From the NCBI GenBank assembly GCA_003255025.1, contig QANY01000230.1, forward strand, positions 359,787 to 423,786: DNA of 64,000 nucleotides, given 5' to 3'. Source of the DNA: Datisca glomerata (taxonomy: Eukaryota; Streptophyta; Magnoliopsida; Cucurbitales; Datiscaceae). The position numbers and the translations under genes are program-made. Shown piece by piece: positions 13,147-24,812 of the stretch. Under the pieces are notes generated by a model. The model was not told the origin of the DNA and searched no databases. It was given only the letters and a program-made list of their open reading frames with translations. Every line of letters starts with the position of its first letter. Position 1 is the stretch's first letter.

Positions 13147-13649
13147 TATTAGATTCAAAATCTCTTTCGGTATAAACTGTATCTCAATAAATCTCAAGAA
13201 CTCATGTTGAACACATCAAGAATCAAATAACTGTATAGCGGAAGCGTACCTGAAACCATGACGATAGATCGTTGTTTAGAGCCGAGTGGTTGGCCTTCCA
13301 GATATACATGATTCTCTATTCAAGAGTTCTATTTTATTAAGTCTCTCAGTTTTCTCTCTAATGATGAGATATTAGGGAGAATATATCGATTTTCGTTCAT
13401 CGTCTGACCTGTGAATCATAATCATTTATAAATAATCTATCTTTTAGTATTTCTATTTTAACTCATCACAAAAATAAAAATTACTTTAAAGTCTCTACAC
13501 GTTAAATGGTCCACAACCTATCAGATACATTAAAATCTCAATTATCCAAAATCTTAGTTGATCCCTTTTAATGGAGTTTAATTTTATTTGACAGTTTACA
13601 ACACATAATTATTTACATATAAATTCAACGTTGGACTAAAGATCCAACA
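13147..13649 (-). repeat. 5' LTR of copia element 1
   Basis: This 503-bp copy is homologous to 7379-7860. Its inner end reads tattag where TGTTAG is expected, and its outer end is the intact caaca. It should contain the element's promoter, and no transcript can be assigned. Confidence 0.85.
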
Positions 13650-14658
13650 ATTCATAATCAGTTATAAATTATCTTGTTCATGCTTCCACAAATAAGACTT
13701 GTTCAACGTCTTTGTCGGAAAGGGGATTCTAAATTTCTCTCTCAGCTTAATTGTTGGAGATAAATTAGGATAAATTAAAAGGGGATTCACAGAAGTGTGA
13801 TTAACTGAAATATGGATGGAATAATTGAGCAGTTTCATCACTATGTGCCATTGAGTTTTGAGCGTCCTGTTATCTCATGCAAAGCAAAGATTCTGAGCAT
13901 ACACTTGTAGCCAAACCTCATGCTTAACTCTCGGGCTGAGCAGGATTAATCTCACTCCAAAATGGTGGGGACATCGTGGCTTCATACTGAAAAAAAAATT
14001 CCATTCCATGCACAAATGCCTTAGAGATTACGATGGCTTCCCTACAATCTCATATTGAAACTGAGGTCTCTACAAACCTCAAATGGAAAACGAGAATAAA
14101 AGGACTCAAACTCATCAACTCTTGGTTATGGACATAGAAGACAAACTCGCGACCTCTTGGTTGGAGCTGGAGTCTAGGAATCTATCTATCTATACCAATC
14201 TTTATTGTCAATTATTTTTCTAGTTGCGCAAAGTTTGTAATTGTTCATATTGGAGTGTAACTTTCAACTTCCACATCACATTTCCAGTATGTAGATTCAA
14301 CAAACAGTTTTGAATTTTTATACTCATAATCAATATCTTTAACCCCAATAACATATGATTGTCAAAGTAACTTTGCATGAAGCGTGGTAGTAAGATTAAA
14401 AATTCTGATAGGATCAGCAATGGGTGGAATTGGAATTAGACTTGACATTCATTTTCTATTTCTCAATAAACTTGCTTACATTCCCTTAAATTATATAAAC
14501 ACAGAAATTAAATTATGAAGCTCACACTATCCATAATTTAACAAGGTGAAACTCATTTAACTAAATATTGCAGATGTGAATGACATTAAATATCAATTTA
14601 ATATCAGCAAAAATTTTCAAGCAATAGTAAAGGAAAAAAGAAAAAGGACTAAAGATGC
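13650..14658. other. Intergenic DNA 3' of NOB1
   Basis: No exon or repeat structure could be supported. The part next to 14659 should contain the NOB1 3' untranslated region and polyadenylation site on the minus strand; AATAAA-like strings are too common in this AT-rich DNA to choose one. Confidence 0.4.
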
Positions 14659-17371
14659 CTATTTATGCATAGAACGAGAGTAATGGTTGTCGTTGGGATT
14701 CCTCCTCCCACTAAAAACTGCCAAAGCCTTCCGCATTGGAGGCTGCAGAGGAGCTCTTTTATCAGTATGATGGCCAAATATATTATCTGATGAACTGAAG
14801 AACTCATCTCCCTGCAAAATGAGGGGAAACCCAAATACAGACTCTATCAGCTTGACGAAAGAGTCAACCAAGGAATATCAGAATACTATGGAGAATTTGA
14901 ATTAAAGTGTACCTCTTTGCTAACTTTCTTCTTTGTCTTCGGATAAATGTATTTCTGTGGGAGCTGATCTTCACGTAAAATGAGGTTCTTGGTAATGGCA
15001 TCCCTTCCGCCTTGTGGTTTAGGTAGTGAAAACTTCAAAGAAAATACCAAAAACCCATATGTCAGACTGATTAGAAATGATTCAATTCATTTCTATCGGT
15101 GAAAATTGCTAAAGAACTAATACAAAACATTTGGTATTTAGGTACAGCATATGTAGAGCATATCCATAGCCAATATACCAGATCATACATAAAGAATGAT
15201 ATATTAAATATTCATGTTTGACCCAGTAAGTTGGCCAAGATTGGTATGTAAAGATTAATAAATAACAGGGTAATCGTGCAACTGCAGGTACTTACTTTAG
15301 TGCCACGCAATGTAATCCGTGGTTTACGAGCAGCTAAAACAACTCCATTTTCACCAACAGTAACGGCCACTTTACGTAATGTGCCACCATTCCCACACTT
15401 CGGACAAAAAACTCTTCCAACTTCAGCTGTAACCATGTAGCAGGCATGGCATTTCAAAATCCACCTGATATGATGATAAAGATAAATTAACAGCCAATCA
15501 TTACAATCATCATTTTTGGATTAGATTACAGTCCGCTATCATAAACTAGTCTGAACCAATAATAGATCCATGATTCCATATGAACTACATTTCATCGATC
15601 CATATAAACTACATTTCTGTCGATTCATCATAAGCAAGACATTAATAGATGCATGCTTCAAGTTTAATCATGAATTCATACTTGGCAGAAGTTAATAAAT
15701 ATATGAATGTGCAGAAGCTAAATATAATCTGAATGTAACAGGTAATAATGTAGGAAACATGATGTTAAGATATATACCTGTGTAGCTGGCGGATCTGCAT
15801 TCCACCTGGTGCGAGTAAGCGTAAACCCATCTGCAAAAGAACATTTTGCATTGCAAAGTCACTAGTCACACAAGCAACGGTGGACTCGGACAAGGACCTC
15901 AGCATCCAGCTCTGTTCACTGTTATCATCATCTACAAAGGATGTGTCAACACTTTCATTAGTCTGGCTTGAGATCTCAAAATGTTCCAATCCTTCTTTCT
16001 CTGTGATATCATTGTCTTCTTCAACAGCCATATTAAAAAATTTATCAATGGTCGTATCATCCATGTCAACCTTTTCACCCTCTAGCCCTGCAGAAGAGTC
16101 GAACACTGTTTCTTCCGGAAGAGTAGTTAGTGAAACTTCTTCTAGCCTCATCTGCTCCAAGATTGACGAGATGCTATCATTATCATTATTTCCCTGTGTT
16201 ACTTGGCCCTCCTCGGTTATCTCATTCACATTGTAAGTTTCTTCTGTGTTTTGAAGCTGTGGTAGATCTTCACTCGTGTCCTCCCTAATGTTGGCAGGAT
16301 TACTTCTCTCTTCATCTTGCTGACTATCTTTCTCAGATAATGCTCGTCTAGCTTTTCTCCTAAGAAATCTCCTATGAGTACTTCGACAAACAGCAGGCAT
16401 CCAATCACCATTGCTACCATCAAATTCTCCTTGAGGTGCGTCAACTCCGTCTGCCACCATCTTCTTCCCCTCAACATTTATTTCTCTTTTCTTCGGGGGA
16501 AATCTCCTAGGTTTTCCCGAACTACATTCAACATCAATTTGAATATCAGAATGAGCCTCATCCTTAAGCTCTTGCAAACCATCTACAGAATGGCCATCTG
16601 AAGGGATAACATTCAAGTTCAAATCTTGCAAAGGGAGAATCCTTGAATGGGAAAGGGGTGAATTTTGAGCTTTATCTTCTAATGCTTCCCACTCTTCCAA
16701 ATTGGGAACATTGGAACCCCACCCAGGCATGTCTTTCTCGGGTAACCTCTTTGTATTGACCATATGAACAGGGGGTGGGCATTCCCGGAGATGTTGTGTC
16801 CCATGAATTTGAGCCTCCAATGTGTAAGTAAGGGCAATAAGTTTAAGATCAACATCTGAAAGTGTCTGTAAGTCACCAGTAGCCCTCGCAAATTTGAAAA
16901 CTACAAAAAATACGTAGAAATTGCTTAAAAAACCGAACTCGAGACGATTTACACAGTTTCACTTGCTAGGGGAACTAAGAATCTTTAGAAAGATTGAAAT
17001 TTAATAATAACGACAAAAGCTCTACCTTTATTCATGGCTTCGGGGGAGGGTTCCATTGGATCGAGTGAGAAGGGGGTGAAGGCAAGCCTGTGACGGGACA
17101 TAGGGTCACGAACCTCGTCCAAAACCTCCGGGACGGATACGAACTTGTCGGCACATGTTCCAAGCTTCTCTCCTCCTTGGATTAAAGCGTTTGCGTCAAC
17201 GACGGCAACAGCAATGCCTTTGTTGGACTTGCAGCTCTCCACGAAAACTTGGCTGGTTGGGGTGGAGCATTGGTGCTGGGGCTTTGGAGCTTGTTGGGTT
17301 TTAACAATACTGCTCCAGGATGGAGTTGGATTTGCAGTCGAATCGGGAAGCGGAGTCGAGATATCGTCCAT
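14659..17371 (-). CDS. NOB1: RNA-binding/endonuclease protein NOB1 (20S pre-rRNA D-site nuclease), 636 aa, 5 exons
   Basis: Minus-strand exons: 17371-17026, 16900-15778, 15464-15296, 15032-14913, 14811-14659, totalling 1911 nt and open to TAG. NOB1 cuts the 3' end of 18S rRNA (site D) in cytoplasmic pre-40S particles. The N-terminal PIN domain shows its acidic residues in VVDANAL (D59), EVLDEVRD (about E86) and SDVDLKL (D131/D133). A plant-type acidic, low-complexity linker fills about residues 180-470. A zinc ribbon follows, with CHAC and CPKC pairs at about 495-513 (CX2C-X11-CX2C). The C-terminus is basic (YIYPKTKKK, then RRNPNDNHYSR). Position 17371 is the first ATG in frame, with G at +4. 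It is slightly longer than Arabidopsis NOB1 (about 600 aa). It converges on the LRR kinase gene, with a copia element between them. The assignment is firm. Confidence 0.95.
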
Positions 17372-18031
17372 GGCGCAGATTAGCGGCAATCACGAAAGGG
17401 AATATAGTTTAGGTTGCGGCGACAGCAGAAGACCGTGAAAACATGAGAGAAGGAGAAACAGAGGAATACCACGAAGGTGGGAATATAAAGGATGATTAAT
17501 CATTGTTAGGGTTTTAACGCCATGTTAAACACACCGTTTTGAGTACTCATGAAAAAGATAAAACTAACCTTTAGCTGATTTAGTTGATCATAGTAAGCCT
17601 TTCGATTACGTTTTTATCCCTTTAAGTGTCTTTTAACAAGTTTGACCTTAAACTTACAAATGAAAGAATAACAACAAACTTGGACAAACGTTTAACAGAC
17701 CCTGAGTTTGATGCCTTGGCTCTCGAGAAAAGGCGACACTGGGTAAGTAGAATTTAAAGTTAGGAAGTTAACCACTCTGCATCTAGCTTTGCATGGGGAA
17801 GTTATAATTTGTCTTTTGGCTCTATGGAAATTACTTTACTAATCTTGTAAAATACTATCTAGCTGATCTGACTTGAATGTCAAAGATAAACTATCTTTGA
17901 TGGATGTAATTCACCATTCTGGTGCAATCTAGAAACTAGGAGAATTGAACATGGTCTTCGTTCCTAAAGAAAATTAAAAAACATGCTTTCCCGCATGCTC
18001 CTTCTCATGAGCAATTCAATTGGCATGAACG
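17372..18031 (-). promoter_or_regulatory. NOB1 upstream region
   Basis: Roughly 660 bases separate the NOB1 ATG from the LTR array. A telo box lies about 135-143 bases upstream of the ATG. No site II element (TGGGCY) was seen. Weakly LTR-like sequence begins near 18037. No other gene is visible here. Confidence 0.45.
17506..17514 (-). promoter_or_regulatory. Telo box (AAACCCTAA) in the NOB1 promoter
   Basis: The + strand reads ttagggttt, so the gene strand carries a perfect AAACCCTAA. Telo boxes are enriched near the start sites of plant ribosomal-protein and ribosome-biogenesis genes, which fits NOB1. The function here is inferred from position and motif only. Confidence 0.55.
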
Positions 18032-18036
18032 AGAAT

Positions 18037-18769
18037 TGATACAAACCCACTAGACAACATGTCCTAAAAATCCTATAACAATGATGGTTCAAGAACCTTA
18101 TGATTGATTTCAAACCAAGAAAGATAAAAGCTTGACACAATTCAAACTTGTTGAAGAGAACCAAAGCTATTCAAAAACGCCACAATCTATGATGGAAGAA
18201 CGGATTGATAAGTCAGGGTATGTCGAAGACGTCACAATCTGGGATGGATGAATGGATTGATAAGTCGGGATGAACGCCACATATAAAAATCTGATAATTT
18301 CAAATAATTCAAAAAAAAACTAGAGAGAATTTGTCTAAATTTTATTATCAATAATCTATGCTTTTACAATAGATAAACTCTATTTATATAGAGGTTTGTT
18401 GCGATACATAATATTAAAAGACATCAAATTTAGTCTAATTATTAATTAAGATAAATCTTAAAAACTCTTAAAAGCTGAAATTACGTTTGAAATATTAAAT
18501 GACACCAAATTACCATTTGGAATGAGTGATTAACACCAAATTATCATTTTAGATTAATTGTAAATTTAACCTCTAAAATAACTTTGATGACATGGAAAAA
18601 ATCTTTATTATCATTTGGGCTCATCTTTACATGTAATTTTTCATAACAACCTAAAACTCCTTGATTGGCCCATATAGGTTTTCTTTGAATTTCTAAGATC
18701 TAGCCCTTATAATTGACCCATTTGGAATGAGTGATTGGCTCCATTTGGTTTGCTTCTTGGTTCTCATCA
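18037..18769 (-). repeat. LTR copy 1 of the array (outermost left)
   Basis: It runs from tgatacaaacccac to ggttctcatca and is preceded by the AGAAT target duplication rather than by a primer site. That is expected for the outer edge of the array. Confidence 0.8.
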
Positions 18770-18924
18770 TTCCGCCACTCCTCAAAAGGATTTGTCCTCG
18801 AATCTTCACTTGAAATGGACCATCTTTCATAGGATGTGGCTTAGCTGGAAGTCTTTCATTCATCATGTTTTCCATACAAAAGAACGATGTTGCAACTTCA
18901 TAATTCTTTTCTTTTTTTACAGAA

Positions 18925-19100
18925 GATAAGATATGATAAGGTAAGATATGATATGATAAGATAAGGCAAAATAAGATAAGATATGATAAGGTAATATATG
19001 AAATGATAAGATAAGGTAAAATAAGATAAGATAAGGTAAGATATAATATGATAAGATAAGATATGATAAAATAAGATAAGATATGATAAGATAAGAATAA
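18925..19100. repeat. GATAA-rich low-complexity tract in internal region 1
   Basis: Dozens of imperfect GATAAGATAAGGTAAGATAT units lie in a row. On the minus strand it reads as long TTATC/ATCTTA strings and encodes only a Leu/Ile/Ser/Tyr-rich artefact frame. It is followed by a variable AATTGAAATTGAAATT stretch. Confidence 0.9.
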
Positions 19101-19703
19101 CGATGGATAAGAGTTCAAATTGAAATTGAAATTGAAATTGAATTTAAATTCAAATTCAAATTAAAGATGATGATAAAGATAATAGAAAATGATCAGATAA
19201 ACAAATAAGGATAACAGAATTTAAAAGATAGAGATAAGATATGGATAAAATATGATAAGATGATAAGATAATAAGATGATAATATGATGATAGCTAAAAT
19301 AATGCAAATTCAGATTTTTAGGTAATACAACGCGGAAAAAATGTAATGACCTCAAAATTGGATGAAAATGATGGAATTAGACTTTGAAGTTCAAATACGG
19401 ATTGTAGGACTCAAAAATCCATTCTGTTTGATATGTAATAATAGTTGTTTCGAATCCTAGATCAAAAGTTATGATAGTTTTAAAAATCTTAATTTCTAGA
19501 AATCAAAGAGCAACTCGATACTAAATGAATTGAACCTCAAACAACCTGCCTTAAAACCAAATAACAAATATTGGATAATTTGCTCAAGAATGTTAAAAAT
19601 TTAATTCTTAAGAGAAATATTCCGACCTAATGATTTAAAAGAATTACGAACTGAATGATGAAAATGATAACCTGATTTGATGAGCCGAAGCTTTGATACC
19701 AAA

Positions 19704-20361
19704 TTATACGAACTCACTAGGCGACCTGTCCTAGGAACCCGATAACAATGATGGTTCCAAAATCCTAGGATCGATTTCAAACCAAGAAGGATAAAAGGCA
19801 TGACTCAATTCAAACTTGTTGAAGAGAACCAAAGTTATTCGAAGACACCACAATCTGAGATGAAAGAACGGATCAATAAGTCGGGGTATGTCGAAGACGC
19901 CACAATCTGGGATAGATGAACGAATTGATAAGTCGGGGTGAACGAACTAGAGAGAATTTCTCTAAATTTTATTATCAATAATCTCTGCTTTTACAATAGA
20001 TAAACCATCTGTATATAGAGGTTTGTTGCAGCACATAATATTAAAAGACATCTAATTTTAGTCTAATTACTAATTAAGATAAACGTTAAAAACTCTAAAA
20101 AAACTGAAATTACATTTTAAATATTAAAAAACACCTAATTTAAGATCAATTGCTAATTTAACCTTTAAAATAATTTTGATGACATGAACAAAACTTGTAT
20201 CATCATTTGGACTCATCTTTGCATGTAATTTTTCAAAACAGCCCAAAACTCATTGATTGGCCCATATAAGTTTTCTTTGAATTTCTGAGATCTAGCCCTT
20301 TTAATTGACCCATTTGGAATGAGTAATTTGCTCCCTTTGGTTTACTTTTTGGTTCTCATCA
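19704..20361 (-). repeat. LTR copy 2 of the array
   Basis: It runs from ttatacgaactcac to ggttctcatca. The primer-site sequence agctttgataccaaa immediately precedes it on the + strand, marking an internal copy. Confidence 0.8.
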
Positions 20362-20516
20362 TTCCGCCACTCCTCAAAATGATTCGTCCTCGAATCTTCA
20401 CTTGAAATGGACTGTCTCCCTTAGGATGTGGCTTAGTTGGAAATCTTTCATTCATCATGCATTTGTACTCAAAAGAATTTTGTTGCAACTTCATAATTCT
20501 TCTCTTCTTTTTTTAC

Positions 20517-20640
20517 AGAAGATAAGATAAGGTAAGGCATGACATGATAAGATAGGGTAAGATAAAGTAAGATAAGATAAGACAATGTAAGATAAGATAT
20601 GATATGATATATGATAAAATAAGATAAGATATGAGAATAA
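20517..20640. repeat. GATAA-rich tract in internal region 2
   Basis: It has the same base unit and position, relative to the LTR, as the tract at 18925, but is shorter. The following AATTCAAATTTAAATT stretch is also conserved. Confidence 0.9.
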
Positions 20641-21244
20641 GTATAAGGATAACGATGGATAAGAATTCAAATTTAAATTGAAATTGAATTTGAATTTAAA
20701 TTCAAATTCAAATTAAAGATGAGGATAAGGATAACAGAATTTAAAAGATAGAGATAAGATATGGATAAAATGTGATAGATGATAAGATAATAACATGATA
20801 ACATGATAGGATTATAAGATGATAACATGATAGCTAAAACAATGTGAATTCGGATTTTTAGGTAATACGGCGCGAAAAAAACATAGTGACCTCAAAATTG
20901 GATGAAAACGATGGAATTGGACTTTGAAGTTCAAATACGGATTGTATGACTCAAAAATATGTTCTGTTTGATATGCAATAATAGTTGTTTCGAATCCTAG
21001 ATCAAAAGTTATAATAGTTTTAAGAACCTCAATTTCTAGAAATCAAATAGCAACTCTATACCAAATGAGGTGAACCTCAAGCAACCTGCCTTAAAACCCA
21101 ACAACAAAATATTGGACAACTTGCTCAAGAATGTTAAAAATCCAATTCTTAACTGAAATATCCCGACTCAGTTATTAAAAAGAATTACGAACTGAATGAT
21201 GAAAATGATAAGCTGATTTGATGAGCCAAAACTTTGATACCAAA

Positions 21245-22088
21245 TTATATGAACTCACTAGGCGACCTGCCCTAGGAACCCGATAATAATGATGGTTCAA
21301 GAATCCTAGGATCAATTTAGGGGTGTGCACCGGACAGGACGAAATGGTTTTTGAGTCTTTTTGTCCAGTCCCGAGCGGGACGAGAATTTTTTTAAGTCCC
21401 GTTCCATCACGTGTTAAGAGGAAATCCAGAGCGGCGGGACGGAACGGGGGTTGGGACAGGCGGGTATTTTGGGTAAAAAATTTAAAGGTTAAAAATAAAA
21501 ATTAGTTCAAAGTTCAAAAGATTAAAAGGTTAAAAATTAAAAAAAATAAGGGTTAAAATTAAAAAAATTCTGGGTTTAAATTAAAAATTAAAAAAAAATT
21601 AAGGGTCAAATTTAAAAACAATATTGGGCTATTTATAACAAATCGGGATGGGACTCGGTTCGGGACGATTTTTTGAGATGGGACGGGTTTGTTTTTCAGG
21701 ACGGTTGCGCACCTCTAGATCGATTTCAAACTAAGAAGGATAAAAGGCATGACCCAATTCAAACTTGTTGAATGGAACCAAAGTTATTCTATTGATAAGT
21801 CGGGGTATGTCGAAGACGCCACAATCTGATATGGATGAACGAATTGATAAGTCGGGGTGAGTGAACTAGAGAGAATTTCTCTAAATTTTGTTATCGATAA
21901 TCTCTGCTTTTAAAATAGATAAACCCTCTTATATAGAGGTTTGTTGCAGCACACAATATTAAAAGACATCTAATTTTAGTCTCATTACTAATTAAGATAA
22001 ACCTTAAAAACTCTAAAAACTAAAATTACATTTGAAATATTAAAAGACACATAATTTAAGATTAATTGCTAATTTAACCTCTAAAATA
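21245..22088 (-). repeat. LTR copy 3 of the array, interrupted and truncated
   Basis: It starts ttatatgaactcac and is split by a 400-bp hAT insertion. Near 22088 it stops and jumps directly into internal sequence (gctaaaacaatgcaaattc). The missing part comprises the 5' section of the LTR in element sense, the purine tract and the GATAA tract. This is a deletion that postdates formation of the array or was inherited from it. Confidence 0.75.
21318..21717. mobile_element. 400-bp non-autonomous hAT element inside LTR copy 3
   Basis: The ends are TAGGGGTGTGCACC and, inverted, TAGAGGTGCGCAACC. The flanks are gatcaatt (21310-21317) and gatcgatt (21718-21725), an 8-bp target duplication with one difference. 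The other LTR copies in the array read straight through this point (atcgatttcaaac), which proves the insertion. The interior is rich in GGGACGGG-like strings and has no coding capacity. Confidence 0.85.
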
Positions 22089-22321
22089 TTTGATAAGTTA
22101 ATAAGATGTAGCTAAAACAATGCAAATTCATATTTTTAGCTAATACGACGCGGGAAAATCGTAATCACCTCAAAACTGGTTGAAAATGATGGAATTGGAC
22201 TTTGAAGTTCAAATACGGATTGTAGGAATAATAGTTGATATGCAATAATAGTTGCTTCGATTCTAGAAATCAAAGAGCAACTCGATACCAAATGATGTGA
22301 ACCTCAAGCGACCATTTCTTC

Positions 22322-22432
22322 TTATTAGTAAGATAGTTTTGGAACCCTTATTATTATAGAAAGTGGAAAGGGGCAGGTTTCAGTCTTGAAGTCTGTCTTC
22401 TTCAATGGAAGAGATCTGCCAAAAAATTCAAC
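22322..22432. other. Extra segment of about 110 bp in internal region 3
   Basis: The other internal regions read caagcaacctgcc then ttaaaaccc. Here about 110 bases, starting near atttcttcttatta and ending gagatctgcc, are interposed before the common ttcaacaacaaaatattgg. No terminal repeats were seen. It may be filler DNA or a small insertion. Confidence 0.5.
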
Positions 22433-22573
22433 AACAAAATATTGGACAACTTGCTCAAGAATGTTAAAAATCCAATTCTTAAGAGAAAGTTATAACTCAA
22501 TGATTAAAAAGAATCACAAACTAAATGATGAAAATGATAACCTGATTTGACGAGGCAACACTTTGATACCAAA

Positions 22574-23273
22574 TGATACAAACTCACTAGGCGACCTGCC
22601 CTAGGAACCCAATAACAATGATGGTTCAAGAATCCTATGATTGATTCCAAACCAAGAAAGTTAAAAGCTCGACCCAATTCAAATTTGTTGAAGAGAACCA
22701 AAGCTATTCGAAGACGCCACAATCTAGGATGAAAGAACGGATTGATAAGTCGGGGTATGTCGAAGACGCCACAATCTGGAATGAAAGAACGAATTGATAA
22801 GTTAGGGTATGTCGAAGACGCCACAATCCGGGATGGATGAACAAACTGATAAGTCGGGGTGAACGAACTAGAGAGAATTTCTCTAAATTTTATTATCAAT
22901 AATCTCTACTTTTACAATAGATAAACCCTCTTTATATAGAGGTTTGTTGGAGCTAAAAGACATTTAATTTTAGTATAATTACTAATTAAGATAAACCTTA
23001 AAAACTCTAAGAAAATTGAAGTTATATTTGAAATATTAAACGACACATAATTTTAGATTAATTGCTAATTTAACCTCTAAACAAACTTTGATGACATGGA
23101 CAAAACCTTTATTATCATTTGGACTAATCTTTGCATGTAATTTTTCAGAATAGCCCAAAACTCCTTGATTGGCCCATATAGGTTTTGTTTGAATTTCTGA
23201 TATCTAACCCTTGTAATTGACCCAATTGGAATGAGTAATTTGCTCCCTTTGGTTTGCTTTTTGGTTCTCATCA
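22574..23273 (-). repeat. LTR copy 4 of the array
   Basis: It runs from tgatacaaactcac to ggttctcatca. Within it, a block reading gaagacgccacaatct with atgaacgaattgataagtc is present three times (about 22709-22860), against one or two times in the other LTRs. Confidence 0.8.
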
Positions 23274-23423
23274 TTCCCCCACTCCTCAAAAGGATTCGTC
23301 CTTGAATCTTCACTTGAAATGGATAGTCTCCCTTAGGATGTGACTTAGCTGGAAATCTTTCATTCATCTTGTCTTTGCACTCAAAAGAACTTTGTTGCAA
23401 CTTCATAATTCTTCACATTTTTT

Positions 23424-23520
23424 TACAGAAGATAAAATAAGATAAGATAAGGTAAGATATGATATGATATGATATGATATGATATGATAAGATAAGATAT
23501 GAGAAAAAGGATAAGGATAA
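23424..23520. repeat. GATAA/GATAT-rich tract in internal region 4
   Basis: It has the same position as the tracts at 18925 and 20517 but is dominated by repeated GATAT. Tract length and unit composition differ in each copy. Confidence 0.85.
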
Positions 23521-24136
23521 CAATGAATAAGAGTTCAAATTTAAATTGAAATTGGAATTAAATTTAAATTCAAATTTAAATTAAAGACGAGGATAAGGAT
23601 AATAAAGAATGTTAGATAAATAAATAAGGATAACATAATTTAAAAGATAGAGATAAGATATGGATAAGATGTGATAAGATGATTAGAAAATAAGATGATC
23701 AGATTATAAGATGAAAAGTTGGTAGCTAAAACAATGTAAATTCAGATTTTTATGTAATACGATGCGGAAAAAAGGTACTGACCTCAAAGCTGGATGAAAA
23801 CGATGGAATTGTACTTTGAAGTTCAAATACGGATTGTAGGACTCAAATATCCATTCTATTTGGTATGCAATAATAATTTTTTTGAATCCTAGATCAAAAG
23901 TTATGACAGTTTTAAGAACCACAATTTCTAGAAATCAAAGAGCAACTCGATACCAAATGATATGAACCTGAAGCGACCTGCCTTAAAACCCAACAACAAA
24001 ATATTGGACAACCCGCTCAAGAATGTTAAAAATCCAATTCATAAGAGAAAGATTCTAACCCAATGATTAAAAGGAATCACGAACTGAATGATGAAAATGA
24101 TAACCTCATTTGACGAGCCAAAACTTTGATACCAAA

Positions 24137-24812
24137 TAATACGAACTCATTAGGCGATATGTCCTAGGAACCCGATAACAATGATGGTTTCAGGAACCCT
24201 ATGATCGATTTCAAACCAAGAAGGATAAAAGCTTGACCCAATTTAAAGTTGTTGAAGAAAACCAATGATATTCGTGGATGCCACAATCCGGGATGGAAGA
24301 ACAGATTAATAAGTCAGGGTATGTCAAAGACGCCACAATCCATGATGGAGAAACAAATTGATAAGTCAGGGTGAATGTCACAAATAAAAATCTGATAAGT
24401 TCAAATTGTTGAAAAAGAACTAGATAGAATTTCCCTAAATTTTATTATTAATCATCTTTGCATTTACAATAGATAAGCCCTCTTTATATAGAGGTTTTTT
24501 GCAGCACATAATATTCAAAGACATCTAATTTTAGTCTAATTACTTATTAAGATAAACCTTAAAAACTCTAAAAAAACTTAAATTACATTTGAAATATTAA
24601 AAGACACGTAATTTTAGATTAATTGTTAATTTAACCTCTTAAATAACTTTGATGACATGGACAAAACTTTTATTCTCATTTGGACTCATCTTTGCATGTT
24701 ATTTTCCAGAATAGCCTAAAACTCTTTGACTGACCCATATAGGTTTTCTTTGAATTTCTAATATCTAGCCCTTGTAATTGGCTCCCTTTGGGTTGCTTCT
24801 TGATTTTCATCA
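24137..24812 (-). repeat. LTR copy 5 of the array (outermost right)
   Basis: It runs from taatacgaactcat to tgattttcatca and is followed directly by the AGAAT target duplication instead of the purine tract and polyprotein tail. It is therefore the outer edge of the array. Confidence 0.8.

Larger units (their letters stand above)
7379..13649 (-). mobile_element. Degenerate Ty1/copia LTR retrotransposon (element 1), antisense, between the RLK and NOB1 genes
   Basis: Two related terminal repeats (7379-7860 and 13147-13649) flank about 5.3 kb with copia coding order on the minus strand: gag, GAG-pre-integrase, integrase, reverse transcriptase, RNase H. The LTRs begin and end TGTTG/TAACA-like. 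Next to the right (5') LTR, in the element's own sense, is a primer-binding site for initiator tRNA-Met. A purine tract abuts the left (3') LTR. The flanks read attct (7374-7378) and attca (13650-13654), a 4/5 match for a 5-bp target duplication. Numerous stops and frameshifts and the LTR divergence make it an old, non-autonomous copy. The same family is present at 46583-52289. Confidence 0.85.
18037..24812 (-). mobile_element. Tandem multi-LTR array (five LTRs, four internal regions) of a non-autonomous Ty3/gypsy-like retroelement
   Basis: Five diverged copies of a roughly 660-735 bp LTR alternate with short internal regions in the order L-I-L-I-L-I-L-I-L. On the minus strand each LTR starts TGATGAGAAC and ends near GTATCA, so TGAT/ATCA are its short inverted ends. 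It is followed by TTTGGTATCAAAG, a Met-tRNA type primer site, at the internal copies. Before the LTR lies a purine-rich GAGGAGTGGCGGAA tract preceded by a short polyprotein-like tail. The whole array is flanked by a perfect 5-bp duplication AGAAT (18032-18036 and 24813-24817), while the inner LTRs have no duplications. The internal regions (about 0.5-0.95 kb) encode no polymerase and carry GATAA-rich tracts. The third LTR contains a hAT insertion and a large deletion. Confidence 0.85.

Noticed and set aside
15880..16236. 118-codon plus-strand open frame
   Set aside because: It is a Ser/Leu-rich shadow of the acidic linker of NOB1 on the opposite strand.
18693..19118. 141-codon minus-strand frame rich in Leu, Ser, Tyr and Ile
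   Set aside because: It is translation of the GATAA repeat tract; the frame survives only because the unit lacks stops on that strand.
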